From the NCBI GenBank assembly GCA_038214085.1, contig JBBQSF010000077.1, positions 1 to 14,264 of the forward strand: a stretch of 14,264 nucleotides of DNA, in the 5' to 3' direction. Both the position numbers and the translations under genes were made by a program. Of the stretch, positions 8,024 to 14,263 are shown piece by piece. The notes below the pieces were generated by a model, which had not been told where the DNA came from, made no database searches, and saw only the letters and a list, made by a program, of their open reading frames with translations. This DNA comes from JBBQSF01 sp038214085 (lineage in GTDB: Bacteria > Bacteroidota > Bacteroidia > Bacteroidales > CG2-30-32-10). Position 1 is the stretch's first letter. Each line of letters begins with the position of its first letter.

Positions 8024-8818
8024 ATGAACGGCAGCAATAATCAAGAGTTTAAAATTGGGCTGGTACTCAGTGGCGGTGGAGCCAGAGGTTTTGCACATTT
8101 AGGAATATTAAAAGCATTGAATGAACTTGGTATTTTTCCTGAAATAATTTCCGGCACAAGTGCGGGAGCCATTGTTGGTGCATTATATGCGGATGGTCAT
8201 AATCCCGATGAAATAATGGCTTTTTTTTCAGAGAAAAAATTTTACAAATATATTGAGTTAATGATTCCTAAGAAGGGTTTTCTTAGAATGACAGGACTTG
8301 CAAGAATAATAAGTGAAAACCTAAGATCCAGCAATTTTGAAGATTTGAATATTCCACTATATGTTTGTGCCACAGATTTTTCGTTTGGAAAATGTGTTTA
8401 TTTCAGCAAAGGCGAACTTTATAAAAGAGTAATTGCATCTGCAACAGTACCTGTATTATTTCCGCCTATTCCAATTGCAAATTCTAAATATGTAGATGGA
8501 GGAATTTTCGACAATTTCCCGATATCGCCAATAGCAGATTTGTGCAAAAATATTATTGGTGTCAATGTTAATCCTTTGGGGTTTCAGGATGAATTCAAAA
8601 GTTTGTCAGAAATTGCCGAACGTGCTTTTCATTTAAGCTTTTCTGCAAGTTTGCCTTTGAAGATAAGCCGTTGCTGCGTTTTTCTTGAGCCAATTGAACT
8701 GAAATGCTATAAACTTCTTGACCTGTCAAAGTCATTGGATATTTATAGAATTGGTTATGAGTTTGCACATAACTTTTTCAAAATTAATTCAGAAAAACTG
8801 GAATTATTAAAATCCTGA
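8024..8818 (+). CDS. Patatin-like phospholipase (RssA/NTE-type lipid acyl hydrolase)
   Basis: 264 residues, a single patatin domain with no signal peptide. Seen: the oxyanion-hole motif SGGGARGFAHLG at 16-27, nucleophile elbow GTSAG with Ser46, and the catalytic Asp158 in YVDGGIFDNFP, so the Ser-Asp dyad is complete. Known: this family hydrolyses acyl chains from phospholipids or related lipids; bacterial RssA/YchK members are cytoplasmic or membrane-associated and few have defined substrates. It begins 3 nt after the PHP hydrolase stop and is almost certainly co-transcribed with it, although that partner is exported and this one appears not to be. It converges on the Nudix gene with a single base between the stop codons, with no terminator hairpin seen. 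Confidence 0.9.
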   Translation: MNGSNNQEFKIGLVLSGGGARGFAHLGILKALNELGIFPEIISGTSAGAIVGALYADGHNPDEIMAFFSEKKFYKYIELMIPKKGFLRMTGLARIISENLRSSNFEDLNIPLYVCATDFSFGKCVYFSKGELYKRVIASATVPVLFPPIPIANSKYVDGGIFDNFPISPIADLCKNIIGVNVNPLGFQDEFKSLSEIAERAFHLSFSASLPLKISRCCVFLEPIELKCYKLLDLSKSLDIYRIGYEFAHNFFKINSEKLELLKS

Positions 8819-8819
8819 A

Positions 8820-9251
8820 TTATTCATCATTTGTTTTTCTTAATGCTGTTTCAATTATTTGTTGGTGGTCAAAGGCAAGTACCGGCAAATGAGAAACACT
8901 AAACCATTGAGCTTCAGCAGCATCCGAACCCGCTTTTATATTGACTTGCGAGGCTTTAACTTCGGCCCAAAACACTACAGAAATGGTACGCCCTCTTGGG
9001 TCGCGCCCCGGATTTCCGAAAGCAGCAAGTTGTTTTAATGGAATTCTACGCAAACCTGTTTCTTCTTCTAGTTCTCTCATTGCGGATTCTTCAAGGGTTT
9101 CTTCCATTTCGATAAATCCGCCAGGCAATGCCCACATCTGTTTGAAAGGTTCTTGAGCCCTTTGTATCAAAAGAATTTCTTTTTTATTTTCAGAAAAAAC
9201 AATACAATCGACACACACCAACGCGCGGGGATAATCATAAGTGTAAGCCAT
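8820..9251 (-). CDS. Nudix hydrolase (ADP-ribose pyrophosphatase-like)
   Basis: 143 residues, a stand-alone Nudix fold. Seen: the full Nudix box GGFIEMEETLEESAMREL followed by EEETGL (about residues 43-66), with all the Glu residues that bind Mg2+, plus AFGNPGRDPRGRTISVVFW, a segment common in ADP-ribose pyrophosphatase and NrtR-type Nudix domains. The protein starts MAYTYDYPRALVCVDCIVF, typical of this subgroup. Role is inferred: hydrolysis of ADP-ribose or another nucleoside diphosphate derivative; oxidised-nucleotide sanitation is an alternative in view of its umuD neighbour. It starts 5 nt after umuD and is the last gene of the leftward operon. No wHTH domain follows, so it is not a full NrtR regulator. 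Confidence 0.9.
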   Translation of the reverse strand: MAYTYDYPRALVCVDCIVFSENKKEILLIQRAQEPFKQMWALPGGFIEMEETLEESAMRELEEETGLRRIPLKQLAAFGNPGRDPRGRTISVVFWAEVKASQVNIKAGSDAAEAQWFSVSHLPVLAFDHQQIIETALRKTNDE

Positions 9252-9256
9252 AAATA

Positions 9257-9703
9257 CTATACTTTATGGAGCGTGTAAGTAACAACACCCCAGATAATAA
9301 AATTCATTTCTTCGGTAATTTCAACGGGTTGATAATTTTCATTTTCGGGTTGTAAAAACAACTTTTTACCTTTTTTAACAATACGTTTTACTGTAAATTC
9401 TCCACTTACCACTCCAATAATAACACTCCCTGACACGGCCTCCAGCGATCGGTCAACAATTAATATATCGCCATCGAAGATTCCGGCATTGGTCATTGAA
9501 ATGCCGTTAACACGAATAAGGAAAGTTGCTGATGGGTTTTTAATAAGGTATTGATTGAGGTCCAGCTTTCGTTCAAGAAAATCATCGGCTGGTGAAGGGA
9601 AACCGGCTGAAATGGTATTTGAATACAAAGGCAGGTCAACAAAAGTGGTCAAATCGGCAGAAAATACCTCAAAAATCGGTTTTGTTTTTTTACTTTTTTT
9701 CAT
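9257..9703 (-). CDS. umuD: UmuD, self-cleaving accessory subunit of DNA polymerase V (peptidase S24)
   Basis: 148 residues, close to the 139 of the E. coli protein; no LexA-type DNA-binding domain. Seen: cleavage-site motif SAGFPSPADD (bond Ala33-Gly34), nucleophile Ser69 in RVNGISMTNAGIFDGD, and the general-base Lys106 in GEFTVKRIV. The Ser-Lys dyad is complete, so RecA-stimulated self-cleavage to UmuD' is expected. UmuD' would join UmuC, encoded about 3.7 kb further left. Odd: it lies inside a polysaccharide-type operon (wza, wzc, cvpA upstream; Nudix 5 nt downstream), and its ATG overlaps by 14 nt the end of a frameshifted OmdA-like frame, implying translational coupling. No promoter matching the phylum consensus was found directly upstream, so it probably depends on the operon promoter unless a diverged one exists. 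Confidence 0.92.
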   Translation of the reverse strand: MKKSKKTKPIFEVFSADLTTFVDLPLYSNTISAGFPSPADDFLERKLDLNQYLIKNPSATFLIRVNGISMTNAGIFDGDILIVDRSLEAVSGSVIIGVVSGEFTVKRIVKKGKKLFLQPENENYQPVEITEEMNFIIWGVVTYTLHKV

Positions 9704-9907
9704 TTTTGGCTGATGATTTATCCAGTAGCGTTTTTATAAATATTTTAATTTTTCTGTTGCGCGTTTCGTCTTTTTTAACGGAGTTTATCCATGCAAAATA
9801 TTTTCTTCTGTGGGTATAATCAAGATCTTTAAAAATTCCCTCAGCTAGTGGATTGGATAAAAATTTTGTTTCAGAATAACCGTATCATATTCAAAAATCG
9901 GATTCAT
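9690..9907 (-). pseudogene. Short YdeI/OmpD-associated (OmdA)-like ORF with a frameshift
   Basis: Seen: an ATG at 9907 overlaps the cvpA stop as ATGA and starts MNPIFEYDTVILKQNF, but this frame stops at TAG after 20 codons. The -1 frame continues LSNPLAEGIFKDLDYTHRRK (closely followed by YFAWINSVKKDETRNRK), which strongly resembles the C-terminal OmdA domain of YdeI-type proteins (family pattern: HR+EY..WI..AK..ETR.RRI). This second frame has no ATG, GTG or TTG start, ends at TAA 9690-9692 and overlaps umuD by 14 nt. Joined, the product would be 72 residues. The switch point contains A-AAT-TTT, a canonical -1 slippery heptamer pattern. Options: decayed gene, homopolymer sequencing error, or programmed frameshift. 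The tight junctions on both sides suggest a once (or still) functional operon member. Family assignment is by pattern from memory. Confidence 0.6.
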
Positions 9908-10431
9908 TTCAGCGAATCTTTTTTAATGTTAATCAGGGTTGAGTCAGATGATGATTTTATTTTTTCGAAATTTATCAATGGAAAAACAGCAGGAGCAATT
10001 GATTTTACCGGACGATAAAGCAGCGAAGTTTCTTTTGTTTTTGCAGGTATAAAACTTCCGAAAGGGTCTGCTTTTTCGAGAAACATAAGTATAACACTTA
10101 AAATAAAAGCAAATTTAATCATGCTAAAAAATGCACCGGCTAATTTATTTATAACACCAAGGGCGAGGAGATCTATTGACTTTTCGAGTATTTTGGCGAA
10201 AAGAAAAACGGCAATTACAACAAGAACAAACGCAATAACAAAGCCAATAAATGGGGCGTATTGCGACTTTAGCCCAATGAAAGAAGTAATAAAATAAGAA
10301 AAATGTAATCCAGCAAAAATTCCAACTCCAAGTGCAACTAAGGACGCAGCTTCTATAATCAGGCCTTTTGAAAATCCTCTTATTGCACCCCATATTAATG
10401 GAATAACAAAAATGATATCCAGAAAGTTCAT
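9904..10431 (-). CDS. CvpA family inner-membrane protein
   Basis: 175 residues with four predicted membrane segments (about 4-18, 24-46, 60-82 and 97-118) followed by a polar tail. The start MNFLDIIFVIPLIWGAIRGF and the stretch INKLAGAFFSMIKFAF match the colicin V production (CvpA) family, in which a small-residue-rich first helix and a G-x-x-x-G-like loop are typical. Known: CvpA homologues are widespread, affect colicin V export, envelope stress and virulence in some bacteria, but have no settled biochemical activity. Context: its ATG directly abuts the wzc stop (no spacer) and its stop overlaps the next ATG as ATGA, so it is in the middle of the leftward operon. A link with polysaccharide export is suggested by location only. 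Confidence 0.85.
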   Translation of the reverse strand: MNFLDIIFVIPLIWGAIRGFSKGLIIEAASLVALGVGIFAGLHFSYFITSFIGLKSQYAPFIGFVIAFVLVVIAVFLFAKILEKSIDLLALGVINKLAGAFFSMIKFAFILSVILMFLEKADPFGSFIPAKTKETSLLYRPVKSIAPAVFPLINFEKIKSSSDSTLINIKKDSLK

Positions 10432-12900
10432 TTAGTCCTTACTTGCTTTCCTTTTGAAATTATTCATAACCTTATTCATCGTTTTTTCATCTTCCTCAGA
10501 GTCCTGATAGTAGCCGCTTCCATAACCATAGCCATAATTACCATAACCAAAACGTGATTTTTTAATTTTCACATCGTTCATTACTATACTTAATCCTGGG
10601 AAATTGGTGGTTTTTACTATTTCATTTATATAATCAATGAATGATTTTTGTGAGAAATTCTGCCTGACCATATAAATGCTCATATCAACAAATTTCAACA
10701 AATGTAATGCATCGGATACCAGACCAACAGGCGGAGTATCAATAATAATAAAGTCGTACAGGTTTTTAACCTTTTCAAAAAAGTCTTTCAACACCGGCAT
10801 ATCCATTAATTCAGCAGGATTGGGAGGGATAGGCCCCGCGGAAATAACATCAAGGTTTTCGGAAACATTATGATGGATAATATCCTCAAGTTTTGCTTTT
10901 CCGATAAGCAAAGACGAAATTCCAAAATCATTGTTGATAAAAAAATCTTGATAAATTCTGGGTTTGCGCAAATCAAATCCAATTAAAAGTGTTTTTTTAC
11001 CGGAGATTGCTATTACAGAAGCTAAATTGATAGCACAAAATGTTTTTCCTTCTCCTGGAACTGTTGATGTTACAAGAATTGTTTTGTTTGCTTTTTCCGC
11101 GGCAAAAAATTGCAGATTTGTGCGAATTGACCGGAGAGTTTCAGTTACAATAGATTTCCTATCTTCATTTACCACCAGATTTGTTGCGGATTTTTTATGT
11201 GCAATAATTCCAAGCAAAGGCAGTGAAGTATTGTTCTCAATATCTTTTTTATCTTTAATTTTTGTGTTAAAAAAGTCTTTCAAGTATAAAAAGCTGATTG
11301 GTATCAACAAGCCCAGTATTAAACCAATAATATAATTAAGCTTCTTTTTAGGATAGGTTTGCTCTGCCTTGCGGGCAAAGTATAACACTTGACGGTCAGA
11401 CAAAGAAGATGCCTTTGCAATTTCAGATTCCGCTCTTTTTTCGAGCAAATAAGTATATATTTGATTATTGATTGTATATTTTCGCTGAATTCCAATTAAC
11501 TCCCGATCAGTTTTTGGTAGTTTCTGGATATCTCCAGTAAGTAATGATTCCCGATTTTTTATATCACTTAATGATATTTTTGAAAGGTTTACAATATTCT
11601 GCACGGTTTCGTGAAGCGTTTTTCTTGATGCTATTATTTGTTGGTTAACCGTGACGTAATACGGATTTTTTTCTGTCGAACTAACTGAAAGCAGGCTTCG
11701 TTCAGCGTATAATTCATTTAACGCTTTGATTTGAGCAGCTAAAGAAACATCTTCTATTCCAAGAGAAGTTGGCGAAATAACATCACTAAAATCTTGGTTC
11801 TTATCAAGATAATCCAGTAGATAAATGTAATATTTAGATTTTATATTCTGGATGATTTTTTCTTTGTCGATAGCTGAATATTTATCATATACTATTTCGG
11901 CCTGTGAAGTGATGTCCATAATATTGTTCTGGGTTCGGAAATTTTCCAGATTGTCCTCATCACTCGAAAGTGAATCAGTAATTTCAATAAGTTGGCTATC
12001 AATAAAATCAATAGTTTTGATTGCTGTTTTATTTTTTTCTTCCAGCCCTTTCTTGATATAACTTTTTGTTAATGCGTTTACGAAATCAACTGATTTTGCT
12101 GCCAGATTTGATGTATACTCTATTTCAATCACAGAAGCATCTTTACTGATATTTTTTACTGCTAAATTTTTAATAAAATCATCCGCTTCTGCTGTGGGAT
12201 TATTTAATGAAAATTTAAAATCGGTTCCCAAAACTTTAGGAATTAAACTAAACTTTGTATTTAACAAAACTTTAAATGAAAAATTATCGCATTTTATCGG
12301 TTCGCCAAAGAAATACGTTTTTTTAAGTTCAGTAACAACTGCATTTGAGGAAATTATTGAATCATTTTTATAATCGAATAAAGAAGCCTTTTCACTTGGT
12401 TTAACTTTTAATTCAAATTTGTCATCAGAAATTACTTTTACATAAAAAGGCATGTCGATAATTTGATAATGAGATGTATCTATTAACACAACAAAAGGAG
12501 ATTCCTTGTACATTTCTAACTCTCTTTTTGTTTTTTCTGTGAACATAAAGTATTTCACATTATAGTTTATTTCTTTTATAACCTGAAGTATCAGGTCATA
12601 GGATTTTATAACCTCAATTTCGTTGTAAATATTTGTTTTGGAATTAAAAATGCTTAAGCTCTGAATAAATTCATTGCCCATCGATTTGGATTTATTGTCG
12701 TCTTTAAGTAACAACGCAGTTTTTGCCTTATATTCAAGTTTGGCATACCTGTTAAATAAAAATGCTGCACCTAACAGAATTACAACTGAAAGCACTATTA
12801 ATTTCCAGTATTGAATATATTTTTGAACAATCGCTTTAATGTCAATATCGTCCTGGTTCTTCTTTAGTGGGATATTATCAATATTTTTTTTTGGTTCCAC
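10432..12900 (-). CDS. wzc: Wzc-like polysaccharide co-polymerase / tyrosine autokinase
   Basis: 822 residues, the usual two-part Wzc architecture in one chain. Seen: N-terminal membrane helix at about 33-50, a large periplasmic region with coiled-coil character, GNVR-type motif near the second helix (TDRELIGIQRKYTINNQIYT), second helix at about 520-537, then a BY-kinase domain with Walker A STVPGEGKTF (about 610-620), Walker A' LLIGFDLRKPR, and Walker B FIIIDTPPVGL (about 711-722). The tail (about 783-797) is Gly/Tyr-rich (FGYGNYGYGYGSGYYQ, six Tyr), the expected autophosphorylation cluster. Known: such proteins control chain length and export of capsule or exopolysaccharide together with the outer-membrane Wza channel, encoded 28 nt upstream here. 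No Wzb-type phosphatase or glycosyltransferase is in the window. The symbol reflects the family, not demonstrated orthology. Confidence 0.93.
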   Translation of the reverse strand: MEPKKNIDNIPLKKNQDDIDIKAIVQKYIQYWKLIVLSVVILLGAAFLFNRYAKLEYKAKTALLLKDDNKSKSMGNEFIQSLSIFNSKTNIYNEIEVIKSYDLILQVIKEINYNVKYFMFTEKTKRELEMYKESPFVVLIDTSHYQIIDMPFYVKVISDDKFELKVKPSEKASLFDYKNDSIISSNAVVTELKKTYFFGEPIKCDNFSFKVLLNTKFSLIPKVLGTDFKFSLNNPTAEADDFIKNLAVKNISKDASVIEIEYTSNLAAKSVDFVNALTKSYIKKGLEEKNKTAIKTIDFIDSQLIEITDSLSSDEDNLENFRTQNNIMDITSQAEIVYDKYSAIDKEKIIQNIKSKYYIYLLDYLDKNQDFSDVISPTSLGIEDVSLAAQIKALNELYAERSLLSVSSTEKNPYYVTVNQQIIASRKTLHETVQNIVNLSKISLSDIKNRESLLTGDIQKLPKTDRELIGIQRKYTINNQIYTYLLEKRAESEIAKASSLSDRQVLYFARKAEQTYPKKKLNYIIGLILGLLIPISFLYLKDFFNTKIKDKKDIENNTSLPLLGIIAHKKSATNLVVNEDRKSIVTETLRSIRTNLQFFAAEKANKTILVTSTVPGEGKTFCAINLASVIAISGKKTLLIGFDLRKPRIYQDFFINNDFGISSLLIGKAKLEDIIHHNVSENLDVISAGPIPPNPAELMDMPVLKDFFEKVKNLYDFIIIDTPPVGLVSDALHLLKFVDMSIYMVRQNFSQKSFIDYINEIVKTTNFPGLSIVMNDVKIKKSRFGYGNYGYGYGSGYYQDSEEDEKTMNKVMNNFKRKASKD

Positions 12901-12928
12901 GATATATAAATAGGTAAGTTTAAGTGAA

Positions 12929-13702
12929 TTATTTTAAATAATTAACTACCAGAATAAAGGTAGTTATCGCAGACAAAACTGTTGCAAAAGGGAATGTTCC
13001 GAAGCCTAATGTTTTTGTCTTTAATGTCGGGATATATACCAAGTCATTTGGTTTAAGCATATATTCCGCTGAGTTTATTAACTTTTGTTTTGTAATGTCA
13101 ATTTTAATAACAGTGTTTGATCCATCATCATTATTTCTGACAATCATTACATCTTTTCGGTTTCCAAAAATGGTAAGATCTCCAGCAAGTCCAATTGCAT
13201 CAAAAAGGCTTATTTTATTATCGTAAACCTTATATAATCCGGGTTTGTTAACCTCTCCCAGAATGGTAACTTTAAAATTAACCATTTTACAAATAACAGT
13301 TCCATCCTTAAGATATTTTTCTGTTTCGGTCTGTAGCAGCATCCTCGCTTCTTCAACTGTTTTATCAATCAGAAAAACCTTTCCAATTACCGGTAAAAAA
13401 ACATAACCCGAATCATTAATATTATAGCTGTTGATGTAAACAGAAAGCTCCGAGTTGGTTGAATTTGGTAATGAAGCATCAACATTAAAAAAAACGGATG
13501 CCTTATCGTTGGCGCTTAATATTTTTATATAAACAACATCTTTGCTTTTTAATCTATAATCGGTATACGTGTTTTGTTTTGAAGTATCCTTTTTAATGTT
13601 TTCACCTTGAAGATAAAGGAGTTTCTTTAAAGGAGAACAACTTGAAAAAATCAGGATTACAATCACAAAAAAAAGAAATTTAAGGCTGATGGTTTTTTTC
13701 AT
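12929..13702 (-). CDS. wza: Wza-like polysaccharide export lipoprotein (outer-membrane channel)
   Basis: 257 residues. Seen: signal peptide of lipoprotein type, MKKTISLKFLFFVIVILIFS, with lipobox FSSC and lipidated Cys22; a Poly_export domain at about 45-130 (RLKSKDVVYIKILSAND, then YVFLPVIGKVFLIDKTVEEA); an SLBB-like repeat (VTILGEVNKPGLYKVYDNKI) at about 148-230; and a hydrophobic C-terminal helix (FATVLSAITTFILVVNYL). Known: Wza-type lipoproteins form the outer-membrane export channel for polysaccharides and dock to the Wzc co-polymerase, which is encoded next. It is shorter than E. coli Wza (379) because fewer SLBB repeats are present, as is common in Bacteroidota. It is the first complete gene of the leftward operon, following a leader of about 230 nt from the predicted promoter. 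Confidence 0.92.
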   Translation of the reverse strand: MKKTISLKFLFFVIVILIFSSCSPLKKLLYLQGENIKKDTSKQNTYTDYRLKSKDVVYIKILSANDKASVFFNVDASLPNSTNSELSVYINSYNINDSGYVFLPVIGKVFLIDKTVEEARMLLQTETEKYLKDGTVICKMVNFKVTILGEVNKPGLYKVYDNKISLFDAIGLAGDLTIFGNRKDVMIVRNNDDGSNTVIKIDITKQKLINSAEYMLKPNDLVYIPTLKTKTLGFGTFPFATVLSAITTFILVVNYLK

Positions 13703-13812
13703 TTCCGAAATTTTTACTCAGTTAATTTATTATCACATTTGTTTATCGGCTTTCCAGATAAAAAGGATTCTACAAATAATGCAGTAGAGTTAATAGATTG
13801 GGCGATTTATGC

Positions 13813-13820
13813 CAAATCTA
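13813..13820 (-). promoter_or_regulatory. Alternative -7 promoter element upstream of wza
   Basis: Minus-strand TAGATTTG matches TAnnTTTG exactly and lies 110 bp before the wza start. The nearest upstream TTG is about 25 bp away, longer than the usual spacing. Weaker than the 13938-13945 candidate. Confidence 0.25.
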
Positions 13821-13844
13821 AACAGACCAATAGCCTTCCTTTTT

Positions 13845-13922
13845 TCAAAAAAAGCTTGTAGCCTCAACAATACCTTTATCTCCAGTTCTTTTATGAATTT
13901 GAAAAAACACTTCATTATCCAT
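13845..13922 (-). CDS. Possible 25-codon leader ORF ahead of wza
   Basis: ATG at 13922 opens MDNEVFFQIHKRTGDK and ends in ATSFF at TGA 13845-13847. The start lies 15 bp downstream of an exact -7 element, the same spacing as seen for umuC (16 bp) and the PHP gene (17 bp), which is the main support for translation. The stop lies in a T7 run that is followed by a short inverted T/A hairpin (CTTTTTT/AAAAAAG). Not recognised. It could be a leader peptide, the remnant of a longer gene cut by a homopolymer shift (the +1 frame stays open for 17 more codons), or chance. Confidence 0.3.
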   Translation of the reverse strand: MDNEVFFQIHKRTGDKGIVEATSFF

Positions 13923-13937
13923 ATTTGTTCCTTAGCG

Positions 13938-13945
13938 CAAAGATA
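13938..13945 (-). promoter_or_regulatory. Putative -7 promoter element for the wza-wzc-cvpA-umuD-Nudix operon
   Basis: Minus-strand TATCTTTG matches TAnnTTTG exactly, in the context TATATCTTTGCGC. Predicted transcription start near 13931, giving a leader of roughly 230 nt before the wza ATG at 13702. A TTTG lies about 28 bp upstream, so the -33 box is imperfect. Confidence 0.45.
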
Positions 13946-14021
13946 TAAATATTTGGCAAATCATACCTTTTTGCAAATTTCAAATCTAAATGCCATGTTA
14001 AATTATTAGTTTCTGTATAAA

Positions 14022-14192
14022 TTATTTTTTATAAATCTTAATTTTTACCATTGTTCCCCAGAAGAATACGGCAATAAAACAAAAAAGAACAAGAAAAATA
14101 GAATAATAAAGAACTAAATTAAACCCGAATTAATCATTAGGAATTTTGAAAAAATGAACTAATGATTCTATGAGGTTAATCCCGCTTAGCAT
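14022..14192 (-). pseudogene. Possible small membrane-protein frame interrupted by one TAA
   Basis: From ATG 14192 a frame reads MLSGINLIESLVHFF... for 20 codons to TAA (14130-14132), then stays open in the same frame for 35 codons: a hydrophobic stretch (LVLYYSIFLVLFCFIAVFFW) followed by a basic end, ending KIKIYKK and TAA at 14022-14024. The hydrophobic helix with a Trp at its edge and a positive tail resembles a single-pass membrane protein. A perfect 9-bp inverted repeat overlaps a -7-like box immediately upstream of the ATG. AT-rich DNA easily mimics hydrophobic codons, so chance is a serious alternative. No family recognised. Confidence 0.2.
14132..14167. repeat. Inverted repeat, 9-bp perfect arms, 18-bp loop
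   Basis: AATCATTAG at 14132-14140 is the exact reverse complement of CTAATGATT at 14159-14167. On the minus strand the hairpin ends at the internal TAA of the small frame described at 14022-14192. Confidence 0.6.
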
Positions 14193-14196
14193 TTGT

Positions 14197-14222
14197 TCAA
14201 AGATTATTCACTAAATCTTTGA
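14197..14222. repeat. Inverted repeat, 9-bp perfect arms, 8-bp loop; possible operator
   Basis: TCAAAGATT at 14197-14205 and AATCTTTGA at 14214-14222 are exact reverse complements. Dyad geometry (26 bp overall) would suit a dimeric repressor, and the inner arm on the minus strand forms a near -7 box just before the ATG at 14192. Confidence 0.55.
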
Positions 14223-14239
14223 TTATAAATGCTTTTGCG

Positions 14240-14263
14240 ATTCAGCATTTTCTAATGCTGAAT
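14240..14263. terminator. Strong 10-bp hairpin at the right edge (terminator-like or repeat end)
   Basis: ATTCAGCATT at 14240-14249 pairs perfectly with AATGCTGAAT at 14254-14263 around TTCT. No T run follows on the minus strand, and the plus-strand continuation is outside the window, so a terminator for a neighbouring gene is likely but not certain. Confidence 0.45.

Noticed and set aside
8820..9251. NrtR-type NAD regulator instead of a Nudix enzyme
   Set aside because: The sequence resembles the NrtR Nudix half, but the protein ends at 143 residues without the C-terminal winged helix, and its Nudix box is intact.
9257..9703. LexA repressor as an alternative to UmuD
   Set aside because: The protein has the S24 peptidase half only; the N-terminus is too short for the winged-helix DNA-binding domain, and the cleavage site is the UmuD type (GFPSP).
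13809..14009. Plus-strand open frame of 66 codons
   Set aside because: No recognisable family, opposite to the operon leader and promoter, and composition typical of an AT-rich non-coding stretch.
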